DNA of 64,000 nucleotides, from contig NC_134373.1 of assembly GCF_035582795.1 (NCBI RefSeq), forward strand, positions 27,746,501 through 27,810,500, written 5' to 3'. The position numbers were made by a program, and so were the translations under genes. A model generated the notes under the pieces. The model saw only the letters and a list, made by a program, of their open reading frames with translations. It made no database searches and was not told the DNA's origin. Of the stretch, positions 1-12,568 are shown one piece after another; the stretch's first letter is position 1; each line of letters starts with the position of its first letter. This DNA comes from Mycteria americana. Lineage: Eukaryota; Chordata; Aves; Ciconiiformes; Ciconiidae.

Positions 1-3000
1 TGAAATACAAGGGCAAAACAAAATGCTGGATTGGCTTCTCATTAAATGCTTTCTTATGCCCCACTATATAAGCCTGGCATGCCAGAGAAAGAATAGCATG
101 AACTCCCGTGATTGAAGATTGCTTCAGATTGTATACCTATAAGGAACAGGGAGGGAGGGATTAATTTTATGTGATTATATTAAAAATTGGCATGATGTAA
201 CTTCTTCGTATTTGCCATTGCACTTTCATGGTATGTAGACTTCTTTGCATGCATTTCTAAGGCAGAAAAAAAATACTGCAGTGGGCTTTTTTCCCCCGTT
301 TTTCAGTTCAGCCACTGGAGGGCCACATGATCCCAGTCACCTAGGCAGAGGAAGCCATACAGCCTGCAGAATTAGGTAGCGTGCACCCAGCAAGCACCAC
401 CAAACTGCCGAGTAATTTCTGCATACATGTATGGCAGAAATCAGACAATAACAAAAAAAAAAAACCAAACATATTTTTTATATTTTTACATTGTACTTTT
501 TTTGGAAGGTAGATTTATAAATTTCTTCCTGCATCTAAAATCTATTAAGCTGGGTTTCTGCTTAGGATGATGTTTTCATTAGTTCTAAACCCATGGATTA
601 GCCAAAGGATTTCTGAAGGAGATGATGCGAGGCCCACTCAGCCTGGTCTCACATGAGGTGAAATATTTTCCCCTGCTAAGTAACTGAAAACCTGACACAT
701 GTTTCTACTCTTGAAATAACTCTGGCAGACTTTTCTGGATTAGTTGTTAAATCCATTACAACAGATGATTTCTTTATTACGTTTTAGAGGCCTATCAGCA
801 GTGTAGGGTCTGTTTTTCTTTAAAATGAATAGAAATAGTTTGGCTCAACTGAACTCCAGAACACCTGGGTTCCTGGAGAGGACCAGAGAGTTCATGTCAG
901 ATACGCTCACACTGAAGAAAGCAACAGCCCAGCAAGAGTAGCAAATAGCGTTTGAAAAAAGTTAAAGCCAGTGTTTTAGGGAGAGGTAATAAGTACAAAG
1001 CAGATGCCAGTAAAATGAAATGGCACCTTAGAAACTGGGAGAAAATGCAGACTGCATTATAGGACACAGTGAAACATTGTTTTGCCCAGAAGTCTGTATT
1101 GGCTGCTGCTATTTCAGATTTGGTTATTGCAGAAGCAGAATCTCATCCATCTTGTCCTCCACATGCTTTGGTTTCACAGTCTTTCTCTCTGTCTCACCTC
1201 TCTCTGTGCAGTAAGTCTTTGTTTGCAGCCATTAGCAATCCAGCTGTGTTTTCGGCATCTCGGGAAAGCGCTTTCATGCAGCGGGATTGTTCTGGACGAG
1301 CTAGCTAGGATAACTCACTGTGTGAAGGATTTGCTTTGTGGATGCACAAGGATAAGCCTTTAGTATCCTCCCGGTTTCATCCTCCCCCCACCAGCATCAT
1401 GCACGTATGCATGCACGCACACACACGCGCTGGCTAATGGTCCAATTTAATCCTTACAGCACAGGGATTTGTTCCTTATCCATCCAACTGGCCTGCGGGA
1501 GGGGACGGGGAGAGTCTTCAGCTGCCGAACAAGGCTCTTTCCGTGCTGGGAGGGAAGATCCCATTTTAAATCCCTATTTGTTTGCCTGCACCTGGAGGCA
1601 GATTGAAATCAGACTGGAAGGATGGAAGTTTGGATCTTTAGAAAAAATATCAGCCTCAATGCACTTTAAAATTGGAGCATTGCAAACATGGAGGATGGGA
1701 CGTCATGTTTTAAAGCCTTTAATTCTTGTGAGTTCCCAGGTTGTACAGGTTTGGGGGACAAAGCAGCAGTATGAAGGAGGGAGCTGCTATTTGAGAGGAA
1801 AGAAGAAGAGATTAAGTTTGGTTTTTATTTGCATAAATTGATGCTAACCCATGACACTAGCAGATACATGACAGTGTCAGATGTAGAGGCAGGGGAAGAA
1901 CAATTTCACGTTTTCCCTGTCAGTTATTTTCTGCAAGAATTCCTTGGAGGGAAGGGAGTCATTAAGATGACAACTGCTGATTTCTGCAGGTTTTTTGTAC
2001 TAGACAAGGCAGATGTTAAAATTTTTATAACTTTGTTTTGAAATAAATGGCAAGTTTAGCCTTTGATTTTAGGGTGGAATTGGAGCCTCAGAACAATCCT
2101 GCTGTAATCGTGGGGCTGGCTGAAGTCACCACCACCACATGAAACTCTTGCCTTAGAGCCTGTTTCAATACTAGAGTTCATCACTTCAGAGGTGCGTAAT
2201 CGCATTGTAGAGGAGCCAGTATTATTATCTGCTTTGAGTCACTAAAGGTAGCGCTACCAACACATACTTGGTGAGAACTAAGATGCCATTTAGCAATGAC
2301 ACTACATGTGCCCTGGGATGATACTACTTACTATATTAAATATTTCACTTTTTTTTTTACTACATGCAGATACTAGGAATTATTTCTGCTCATTTCTTAA
2401 GTCACAGGGGAGCTCATTTGACTACATTAATGAAGGTTAAAATTGCTTGTGTTTATTGATTCTGCGTGCAACTCTTACATGGTTAAAGCGTTAAGGAAAA
2501 CCTCCATTATGATGGAAGGATATTCTAGTAATTGCCTGTAATCATAAGGGTGGCTCGCTACAAATACATTTAAATACATCATAGCGAAAGACATGAGAAG
2601 CTGACACTTCCATAGTTTAGGACAAGTAATGTATTTTAGAAAAAAAGACTGAAAAAAAGGCATGCTCTCTTTAGGCCAACTACCCCAGGAGCTGTTGGAT
2701 TCATGCCCAGCACTGACACTGTGAAAGCCATTCAGTTTACTTACGATATTTGGGGTTGTTAGGATCGCCACTGCAGGTGATTCAGATAACCAGGCTAGAA
2801 TAAATTAAGCTACCTTTGTGTTATATCACAATGAGCCAGTTTGCTGTTATTTTGTAGTAGAAATAATTGATTCACTTACCTTATCACTGTAGGAGCAGAA
2901 AGAATTTGGCGTACGTATGAAGATAGTCAAAGGCATCTTGAAATAGATTGGTCTTCATATACATTACTGATGGAGGAACTTGCAATGAAACCAAGCCCTG

Positions 3001-6000
3001 AGGGAACACGTTGCCTGGGAGGTGGGTTTTTATTCTATTTGCCAGGCAGAACATACTATCAGATTCACTAGTTATCCTTTTTTAGCTTGCAAAGTTAAAT
3101 TTCCAGCTTAAAGAAATGGTTGGAAAAAGGAGCCCTAAAACAGAGAGATCACATCTGGGTAGAAACTTTGTAGCTTAGAGGGCTCCAGGTCACGTTCATC
3201 CATGGCATACCTAATTTCAATGGATGCAAAGCACAACAGGTTTTAGCTGCTCTGTTTTTTGGGGGAAGGTTTTATGTTTTAGCTCATTAAAAGCAAGGCC
3301 ATTTTTTTAACACGGGGAAAAATGCATTGTTGGCCTACCTCAAGTGTTCTCTTTATTTTAATGCATTCTGACAGACTTCAGCTACCGTGTAATGACAAGA
3401 AATTAAGAAGACTAAAAGTTAAAGGAACTGGGTGACCAGAAGGGATCCCTGAGAGCCCCTCGAGCCTCATTTCTCTGGGCTGCCTGTTCAAATGCAGCCA
3501 CACTTCACCTGGTTACATGAAAGGATGATTAGGGGCCTTTTTGAACCCCATGGCAATTTACCCTGTTACCAAACACACAACCAGAAGCCCTCCCTCATCA
3601 TTAAGTGGCTGCCTGTTGGAAGAGAAATCATGCTTCAATAGTTAAGACAAGCAAACATGATGTCCCTTCTAATTTGCCAAATTAATTGAAAAGTTGTGTT
3701 TCCAAGTGGATTAGCCCCCTTTTATGGGTAGTGGTATTTGGGAAAGGTCTGAATTTGCTTCAGCCTCTCTCTCTTTTTTGTGAGTTCCCATTTCCATATA
3801 GGGAATAAATTTGGATGGACTAATCTACTCAGAAATGAATTCACATTAATCTAACTGCCTCCACATCGACAAGTCTTTGGAAAGAAGCAGGAGGGGCACT
3901 GGTTCCCGAGATAATTCACTGCCTGGGACAAAGAGGGCTTGCACGAGTTTTGAGCAAAATTGTGTCCAACACAGGGCAGGAATGTGGGCTGTGCATCCTT
4001 ATTTTCTCTCTTTAACATGAGTGTAATTGCATGCTACAGTGTGCAAGAGCAGATTGGAATGGCTTTTCTTAACTAGTGGTTGCACCTTCAAAAAGGTATC
4101 CATGGGGGTGGCCACATGGATCCATGGAGCAGCTCCTGCTCATAGTCTCAGAGTGAGGAATTGCAGGATCCCAGCCTCAGGATTCAAACCACTGGCCCGA
4201 GGGATCAGAAGGGTGATTTCAAGATACTAATTCTGGTTAAAAGCACAGTTCATGCTGTGAATGTTTCAGTTCTCAAAGAAACTGAATGGGATGGGTAAGT
4301 CAGCAGGCAGAATTAGCACCTTCTCTTCCCCTGGTGAAATACACGGTGCAGTCATACAGGTGTGTTTTGCCTGGTACAAAGGGCTTCAATAGGAGTCTCT
4401 CCCACTGCTAACCATTATCTTATAAAATTATTACCTTGTACCTCAAAGGTGAGAACTGCAAAGGCTAATGAGCTAATTCTCTGGGCCTACTATCCCACCC
4501 TGCCATACCAGGAAGCTGAGTGTCCTTCACCAGGTTCTTCACTGGAGGTGGGAAGTCCCCAACATACATCTGCCACGCAGGGAATCCTGTTCCCTTGGCA
4601 ATGTTTGCATCACACCAAGAGCACCTTCCTGGTATTTCCAATTGTTGCACCAGACATGGCACTGCCAGTTTGAGGAAATCACCTGCAGGTAGCCTTTTGG
4701 CTCGAAGAGCTGTTACACTGAAGCTGTGCTAGCCCTCGGCTAGGAATTTCATTTGGGTTTTCCAAAGGTCCACATCTCCTTCTTAGAAGAAAGAAAATGT
4801 CAAGTAAGTGTTTGACCTGTGCTAGCAGGAGGGTAGGACTGTAGTAAGACTGTGTGGGAGAGCACCCAGGGTGTCATTTAATATTTAGACACCTCAGAGA
4901 ACTGTATTGGTGGATTCTCCTTTGACTTATCATAACAGAGACATGTCTGGAGTACTTAGGGGTTGTAAGAAATCTTCCCAGCACAGCTGTAAGTAGCAGC
5001 TCCAAGTCACAGACACACAGACCATATTTGTAGAGTTAAATGTACTTCCTATTTTGGTATGGAAGCATGTCCCACCCTACAGATCCTTGGGGCTAAAGCC
5101 AAACATACCCAATGAGTGAAATTAAATCAAAATGTTTTCATTTGTGCACTATGAAGTAAAAACAAAGAAGAACCCAGAGCCCAGAGACATGACAGTTCTG
5201 GATAGGCACAGGTTAACAAGAGGTAAAACTGAGACCCATTTCAGACACATTTTAAAGTGGGTCTTCAAAGATAATGACTTGTAATCAATTATCAGCATAG
5301 AATGACTGTCCATCCCACAGCACTGTTTTGAACACAAAGTCAAGCAGAAGCATGAGAGTAACACTCTTATAAAGCCACATACATCTTTATTCTCCACCCA
5401 GGCCAGCAAGGATGGGAAAAGGGAATGCAATTAAAAATAACAATCAGCAAACACACATTACAAACACACATCTTTACTTAAAAAAAAAATCCAGACCAGA
5501 GCAGCCAGAAACACACTCAACAATCAGAATAACTGGAATTCCCTGCAGTTTGACAGTGGCACATAAGCAGAAATTACTTGTCAGTTTCTGAAAGCAAGGG
5601 TGAAACAAGACAAAAACTTGTGCTTTTTTTTCTATTACAAGTAATTATGATCATATATTTTGCAGCAGGCAAACCACTCCAGGGGATAACAGGCAAGAGA
5701 GAAAGCTATCCAGAGTTGTTTTGAGAAAAGTTTGAATAAAACTTTTACAAATAGCACCAGAACTAACCCCAGGCTTAAACTAGCCCCTACCAAAATCAAT
5801 GGCAGAACACCCTGACTTTGGCAGGAGCAGAGGCAAGCTTGGTTAAGTGTAAAGAAGTAGAAAACACACGATGGATTGTTCCAGTATATCCCCAAAAAGG
5901 TGGCCTCCAAACCCAGAAGCATAGCTGCCATGGCAGAGGGAGGGTAATATGACTTCTCTGATGCTCCTTTGTGTTTACATAGCAGTAAGAGGCACAGATT

Positions 6001-7310
6001 TGGTTTTGTCTCCTCTCTGGCAGGCTGTTTGCAATTCTGAAAGCAAACTCTGCAGCTCAGCAGACATTTCACACGGCTGTATTCTGTAATGAGCTAGTAT
6101 TTATCATTCAAGCCCTCTGTAAGTGAAAGCTCTTTGTGCTACTGACCCCAGCCTTTCGTCTAGCCTTGAACAGCTGCTGTTTGGCAGTGACAGCTGAATT
6201 GGGTTTTCTCCCTCTGCAGCAATGCACACTTGCCAGCCATCCTTCTCCCAAGCCCACTTGTTTGCTGCATGCTGGGGCCAAGATACACAATCCACTCCTT
6301 TCACGCCAGCAGTGTCCCTCTAGGCAAGGCGTGAGAACACTTGCCAGCGGGCCTTCCTTCCCATTAATGCTTCTTAAGCATCACTTCTTCCCACCCTCCA
6401 GCCATGTGGGAGCCTGCGATTTCCATGTGGAGGAGTATTAAGCAGAGTGGCTGCGCTGGGTCACTAGAGACTGCCAGCACTGGCATGACTTATCCTCAGC
6501 TTCTCTATCAATTCAGAGGCATATCAAGCTCCCTGATTGAAACAGCCCTCTGAAAGGCATTTCACTGCTTCAACCGGTCCCAGGCATATGTCAGCCTCTT
6601 TGAACCCCACTGAACTACCTGCCATTGCCTCACAGGTTGGGGTATATTTTTTTTTTTTCTGGAAGTTGGTCGTTGCCTTTAAAGACTTAGTCAGTAAAAA
6701 CTGAAAGCTGTGCATCAGGAAGCAGCAAACATAGCCTGGCTGTACCTGTAAAGTGCGAGGCCAAGCCTGCTCTTTATATTTGGCTTGTACACTATTCACA
6801 CTGTTAATCCTCAATTCAGCACTAAGAGGCTGCTTTGGCTGGACCTCCCAGAAGGGGATGGACCAAGGATGCAGCAGGGACTTTACTTATTTCTCAGTGT
6901 CAGGCCTAGAGCATCGGATGGACTTGTTTATACATCACAGGCTCCCAGATGTCCTAACCAGGACAGCCAGCCAGTGTAGTCTTGACCCCATCCTTGAAAT
7001 GCAACATGAAGCATTAGTTCCTGTGAAATGCAGCTTCTGAATGCTTCTCTTTACCATCCTAAAACTAGAGCAGCTCCCCCTCTGGTAGGGAGACTGGGGA
7101 AGTGAAACACCTATAGAGACAGGAGTGACTGTGCAGCCTGACTGACTGCACACTACGAATTATCTACCTACACGCATGCAAATGGTGGGCTCCTCTAGAT
7201 TGGGGCTGAGCCAGACTTTCTAGCAGCACCAGCTGAACTAGAGCACTCAGGAAATTAATCATGTTTCAGACATGTAACTCAGTCCCCATTACAGTCCGTT
7301 ATATACCTCT

Positions 7311-7316
7311 TTTATT
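7311..7316 (-). terminator. Candidate poly(A) signal for TMEM169
   Basis: The plus strand reads TTTATT, which is AATAAA on the minus strand, about 1.38 kb beyond the TMEM169 stop codon. No closer canonical hexamer was noticed. The choice is uncertain because another AATAAA lies at 5391-5386 on the minus strand. Confidence 0.3.
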
Positions 7317-8600
7317 TTCCTTGTGTCCTCCTTAGGCCAAAACCCCAACAGTCAATCCAGAAAAAGAACTTTTCTGCTGGTCATTTTTTTTAAAGAGACA
7401 ATTAAAATTTCTCCAGCCTAATGTGGCCACCTCAGCCTGGTCTGGGAGCCTACTAGGATGCCATGCAAAGTCCAAAAAGGAAGGAAACCAATTATGAAAA
7501 TGAGACATGAGGGGAGGAGGATCTATAATCCATTGCTCTTCCATATAATTAACCAGGAAGTGTGTGGGGGATGCAGATTTCCAGAGCTGAGGCACTAATG
7601 CAGTGTACACTGGCACCAACAGGCACAGGCTCAGGGATGCCCCCGTTCTGAAAGGGAAGGTCCAGCAGGTCTTCCGTAAGACCAACTTGAAAAACAGAAT
7701 GATCATTTCAGTGAGACCTTCCCATCCCAAGCACCTTCCACTCCATTTCCCTAAATACAGGTGTTGGCAGTCCATACTTGGCATTGCAGTGACATGCAAA
7801 CTGATCACCTGTCCTCAGAGCAGATGTTTCTTCCCTCTAATGCAACTGTTTGCACTGCACACTGTGTATGACTCCTGTAGCCCATTCCTTCCTAGCAGTG
7901 CACCTATCAAGAGATCAAATGCAGGTGTGTCCTAAGCACCTATCTGTCCACTTACAGTCTCCTGAGGGTGCTCGGTGACAGGCCCATCAGGTCCCTACGC
8001 ACCGCATTACTACTCTTCCATCATGTGATGGGTGCGTTTCAGGTCAGTGTAGAGCTCGTGTGCCGTTGTCGGAGGCTATGCTGTCCTCTCCCAGTGAAAG
8101 GCTGGGCACAACTATTGTAGTGGTCCATTTTTCAAACTCTGACAGTGTCTAAGCAGTTAGCCTACCTGGAAGGTTTGCTGCCCTTGTCGGAAGGACTGGA
8201 AAAGGACCCTTTCTAGGAAAACTGGAGGAACATCACATTTTGCAATTTAGCCTTCACCTCTGAATGATTTCCTAGCTCCTGAAAGTCATCCCCTGAGTAG
8301 AGACTTCTTTTCACTGACTCAACAGGTCACTGTTATGTCCCTGTAACTTTACAGAAGTGGACTTTTCAGCATATATCTGAAAATATATATTCAGCCACCT
8401 GACAAATAGCCCATGACCCACAGACCTGAATTTTCTCACCATTCCCAGAAGTTGTAATTAGCTAAAACAGAAGACAAATCCTTGGAGAGCCATGCACCTC
8501 CCCACCCAGACCATGTGAAGCTAGCACACTTGCATTCTGTGACATTTAAAGAGCACTCCCAGCCCAATATTGTATTCATTAAGTTTGTGTTTAAATATAG

Positions 8601-8620
8601 ATATATATATATATATATAT
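8601..8620. repeat. (AT)n microsatellite
   Basis: An uninterrupted run of ten AT dinucleotides lies about 75 bp past the TMEM169 stop codon, probably within its 3' UTR. It is likely to vary in length between individuals. Confidence 0.9.
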
Positions 8621-8694
8621 TAAAAAAATCAGTGTGTTATTTTCTAGGTGAAAACCACTCGCATATGACCAAAATAGTCAGCCAGGACAAAGGC

Positions 8695-9317
8695 TCAGAC
8701 TGCCGAGGTCTCAACCCCCTGCGCAGAGCTCTTGCCAGAGAGACTACCTGAGATATTGTCAGAATCCAGCAGCTCGACAATGCTGTACGGAGAACAATCT
8801 TCCAAACCCAGCTTGCTGCAGAGCCAGCCACAGAAGCCCTTCTCCATATCCCTGACAGCATGCCACCAGTACCCAAAGGACCATGCTACCTGGGCCACAG
8901 CCGAGTACAGGCCTAGGGAAAAAGACACAACCATAATTATAATTGGGTAGAAGATGATCAAAAAGGGACAAAAGGTGATTTTGTGCCAGAAGGTCCTCTC
9001 TTCATTGTACACCAAGAAGATGTTGTACCATGTAATGGTTCCATAGTAGAATGAAACCACGAAGGACACTACAAAAATTATGGGGAGGCAGATGATGGTC
9101 CAGAGGACGATGTGGGGTCCTCTGTCTAGCCCAATATCGCATGTCTTCTTCTTCTCAGGTACGTCCTCTTTAGGAGGTTCCTTTGACTTAGCCAGTTCTT
9201 GCAGCTCTTTGTCCGTTAGTGTGACATGGATGTCCACCATCTGACCCTTCTTCTTTCCTCTGGTGATTGTTCCAGTCAAGGTGACATATCGGCTGTCTAA
9301 AGGCATGTTCCAGACAC
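8695..9317 (-). CDS. TMEM169: TMEM169 coding exon 2 (C-terminal, both membrane segments)
   Basis: Reading leftwards, the exon begins after a TAG acceptor (9320-9318, preceded by a T/G-rich tract) and ends at a TGA stop at 8697-8695. It encodes residues 102-308, beginning with the split Gly codon and then VWNMPLDSR. The frame is open throughout and matches the conserved half of the family. Confidence 0.95.
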
Positions 9318-11109
9318 CTACAAACACAGATAAACTCATCTATATTAGATTTATTTTGTATACGGAGTATTTTGTGTAAATCCCCAAAGACCCCAAAGAC
9401 CATTAGATAGTGCATAGGAAGTTATAGTTAAATTAAAAAAAGATGGAACGCAAGAAGCAATGCAGTATAAAGAAGATTATCAGAAGAAAATGGAAGAAGA
9501 GCTAATGAGGGAGAAGACAGGAATTCCAGATGACAGAAATCACAAGGGAGAAGACGCCAGCATCTGCACTGGGAACAATATGTGAAGGGAAAGTGCTGCA
9601 GGAGTATATGAGAAAGAGATGAGACAGAGTAACTGAATAAAAAATGGTATGCCTATTTTCTCTGGTATTCTCATAGATTTATTCCTGAACAGCGTGGACA
9701 CTTGGGGTGAATTAGATAAATATGACTAAGACTCTTGTTCTGGAATAAGCACATCCACACGTGGAGTTACACTTGAATACCTAATATTTCACTTTACATT
9801 TGCACTGTATCTCAATGCAAATTAATTTTCAAGCTTTAGAAAATCCTTACAAATGCTGATATAATTATATTTGCATTTTAAAGGATCAACAAAGGCACGA
9901 AACAGGAAAGTGCTGGGATGTGTGTTAAAGTCACAAACAGACTGCCGTAGCTTCCAAGTGACATTGGTTTAGGATGGTCCTTGCAGTGGTACTGGCCATA
10001 AACTCTTCTATGGGGCTAAAATACGCTTCCTTCTGGTCTTAATTCTGACTAGCTTGGAAGGAGGTCTTCAGGGGCTCTTAAAAGGAGGCTGAGCAGTTTG
10101 AAGTGGCCCACAAAAATAGGAAGGCAGCAGATAAGCAATGAGGATAGGGGTTGGGATCATGGCGGAATCTGGTGCGGCTGATGGACGAGGAGCATGCATT
10201 CACATTTAAGCACCTCTCAGCCTGCACTGCTGACACACAAGAGGATTAGCCATAGGAACTGCCTCCCACATTTCTTCCCTGCAAGGGTATCCAAAACAGA
10301 CATCAGAAGTGAAAGTGGCTCCAAGATGCCCCACGATGACCTTGCCAAGTAATCACTCTTAAAGAGGAAGCTGTGCTGAGAATATGCAAACAGAAGGCAA
10401 CAGCAAATCCTAGATAATGAGTAAAACTCCCTATCACAGGTAGAGCCACTAAATCCATCTGCTTCCATCCTTTCACTTAACAGGCGGTTGTTTTAGGCAT
10501 GGATAGGGACTTGATCACAGCATCATTGGCTTAAAGCATTCTCAGTATTTTTCTGGATCAACCCCAACCAGCACATACATTTAAAACTAAGAGCACAGCA
10601 ACAACCAACCTCTGCAAAGAACTGCAGGAGACACCCCAAATCAGCTTGTAATGCTTTTTATTTCAGAGCATTTTCATGTATGAACTCAGGCTCTCCTTGG
10701 CTGCAGTCTTGGAGAGGGCTGGGCCCACAGTCACTTCCATTTGACCTCAGTGCATGCTGGCATCAAAAAAAGTTTATGGAAAGTGGGTGTTCCCAGGATA
10801 CATACCATCTGCTGTGGACTGACCCAGGAACTTGGAGCCTTCCTCAGAGCTCCTTTCCCCTCCTTCTTCATCCGCCTGTTCTTCTTCCACCTTATTCTCA
10901 TTCTCCGACCGATACACTATTATTGACTCAGGACGGGACTCTTTCTTCTTCTTTTTCCTCCTGTCCATAGTGGCTTCCCCATCAAAGGTGACAGCGGTTG
11001 CCACAGCCCTTCTCATGGAGTCACGGCGAGGGCTCTGACTTCCAGACTTGCTCTCTTTCTGCATTGTCTCCTCCATCCCACTGCTGCTCTCAAGCACCTC
11101 ACTTGGCAT
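8695..11109 (-). CDS. TMEM169: TMEM169, transmembrane protein 169 (two coding exons)
   Basis: Joining 11109-10806 to 9317-8695 gives 308 codons plus a stop; human TMEM169 is about 297 aa as I recall it. Residues 1-100 are hydrophilic: a Ser-rich head, a five-Lys run at about 52-56 followed by the conserved ESRPESII block, then an acidic stretch. Residues 107-135 carry the conserved PLDSRYVTLTGTITRG segment. Two hydrophobic segments follow at about 171-193 and 216-240, separated by the conserved loop around YNIFLVYNEERTFWHK. The tail contains GFCGWLCSKLGLEDCSPY and is almost invariant with mammals. Both ends are probably cytosolic. The molecular function is unknown. The ATG at 11109 has A at -3; a second ATG at 11076 (MEETMQ) aligns better with the human start, so the first 11 residues may be absent. 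Identity is very secure; the exact start is less so. Confidence 0.95.
9318..10805 (-). other. TMEM169 intron between the coding exons
   Basis: A 1.49-kb intron bounded by GT (10805-10804) and AG (9319-9318) on the minus strand, in phase 1. Nothing else was recognised inside it. Confidence 0.9.
10806..11109 (-). CDS. TMEM169: TMEM169 coding exon 1 (N-terminal cytosolic part)
   Basis: It encodes residues 1-101 plus the first base of codon 102, ending at a G|gtatgt donor (10806/10805). Lys-rich and Glu-rich tracts match the mammalian N-terminus. A plausible 3' splice site (CTGTTAG followed by ATTGG) lies about 22 bp upstream of the ATG on the minus strand, so this exon probably begins as an internal exon carrying a little 5' UTR. 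Confidence 0.92.
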
Positions 11110-12548
11110 CTTGTAGCACTTGTTTCCAATCTAACAGCTCCTGCACTTAGAAGTCATTGATTAGACAATGGTCCCATGGATGCTTTGTTTTGGTAAGGTG
11201 TCCCACTGTTGACATCCAAACTATGCACTCCATTCCCAGCCTAAAATGAGAGAGAAAGATGAAAAAGTGTTTTTTTCTTACCGAGTAGAAAAAAATTGCC
11301 AGACTTTTCCTATAAAGCATTACTTCCAACTGGTTTAAATGTAATCTGAAGATCCTTATTACTGTCTTGAACATCAATTTTATTACATGGATACAGGTTT
11401 TGTAATATCACCTAATCCTGATTCTCAGGTTCCAATTTTAAATATTACAAACCAAAGCTATTGGAAAAGGAAAGAGTATTAACATTTATAAGAAGAGACA
11501 GCACTTATAACAAGCACAGCTTACTGGGTGATTTTAACATTCCTCTGCAATGCTGGAAGCAAACAGAAGACAATAGTTTTGGCCCACATGCATGAGAATG
11601 GAGAAATGAAACCACAGATGAAAAAGAAGTTGACTGATTTAAGGGACTGGCCTAGATTAGAGACAACTGCAGCGGGAACACTGCGCTCATTCTGCATTAC
11701 AGCAGCTATATTGGTGCCAGCCTTTCTCATTTTGAGTGTCTTCTGATTTACTGCTCATTGCAAGGATATTACAAAAAGTAATCAAATGATGTCAAAATGA
11801 ATGATGTTTCAAACCTTACCAATTTAGCATTATGTAGTGCTGTCAGACCTTAAAAATATAGTATACACAGTGGATTTAAAGCAAAATTACTATTAAGATG
11901 ACTTCACTGGGGAGGGAATTGGAAACCACGGCAAAGTCTTCTGATTGTGCAGGGAAAAAACCCCAAATCTTCACAAATCTTTGTAACAAATATAAGGACT
12001 CAGTTTTTTACTCCTCATTCAAGCAAAATCAACAGCAATATCAAGTGACACTTACCTATGGGAAAGCTGCCTAAGTAAAAAACATATAATTAAACATGCG
12101 TCGAGGCAGACAAATCCTACTTCATGAACATGGAAGATGCAGGATTAATGGTCCTCAGATTTCATAACATTTAAGAAACTGACTGTGCCAAGTATTCATG
12201 AATTATTTAGGTACAAATCTGAATACACTGAATAACGTTTTAACAACTCTGAAGAGCTCTGTTGAACATTTACATGAACATTTATATTTAAAAGAATGCA
12301 CATGACCAATAATTAAGCTTCTACCTAGTATCTGAGTCATCTCTTTAACAGGAAACTAAGAAACACAGTTATCATAATTTATAGCCCACACAATGCTGGG
12401 AAATTGTTTTACTTGAACAGATGCTAGAAAAAAGTTGAGCATTTTTAGATTTGGCAGTATAGTCCTGGTCTTCCCACAGATATAAGATTTTGCTGGTTTG
12501 TTTTGAAATTTGTTGCAGAACTTTAGTTCAACTATTTATGCATCATAC

Positions 12549-12568
12549 ACTCACACACACACACACAC
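12549..12568. repeat. (CA)n microsatellite
   Basis: A short CA-dinucleotide run (CACACACACACACACACGCA), directly visible. Confidence 0.85.

Larger units (their letters stand above)
1..8694. other. Gene-poor DNA downstream of TMEM169
   Basis: No supported coding exon, RNA gene or CpG island was found on either strand. Open frames are short, lack recognisable domains and are not joined by matching splice sites. The 3' part (about 5.2-8.69 kb) may include the TMEM169 3' UTR, because the minus strand has AATAAA motifs at 7316-7311 and 5391-5386. In mammals XRCC5 follows TMEM169 on the same strand, but neither its first exon nor a promoter island is visible here. Confidence 0.6.

Noticed and set aside
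5635-6072. 145-codon minus-strand ORF with hydrophobic stretches
   Set aside because: No family resemblance, not in a CpG context, and no supporting splice sites. It is probably a chance frame in or beyond the TMEM169 3' UTR.
7332-7808. 158-codon minus-strand ORF
   Set aside because: The sequence has no recognisable domain or conserved-looking block and lies in the likely TMEM169 3' UTR.
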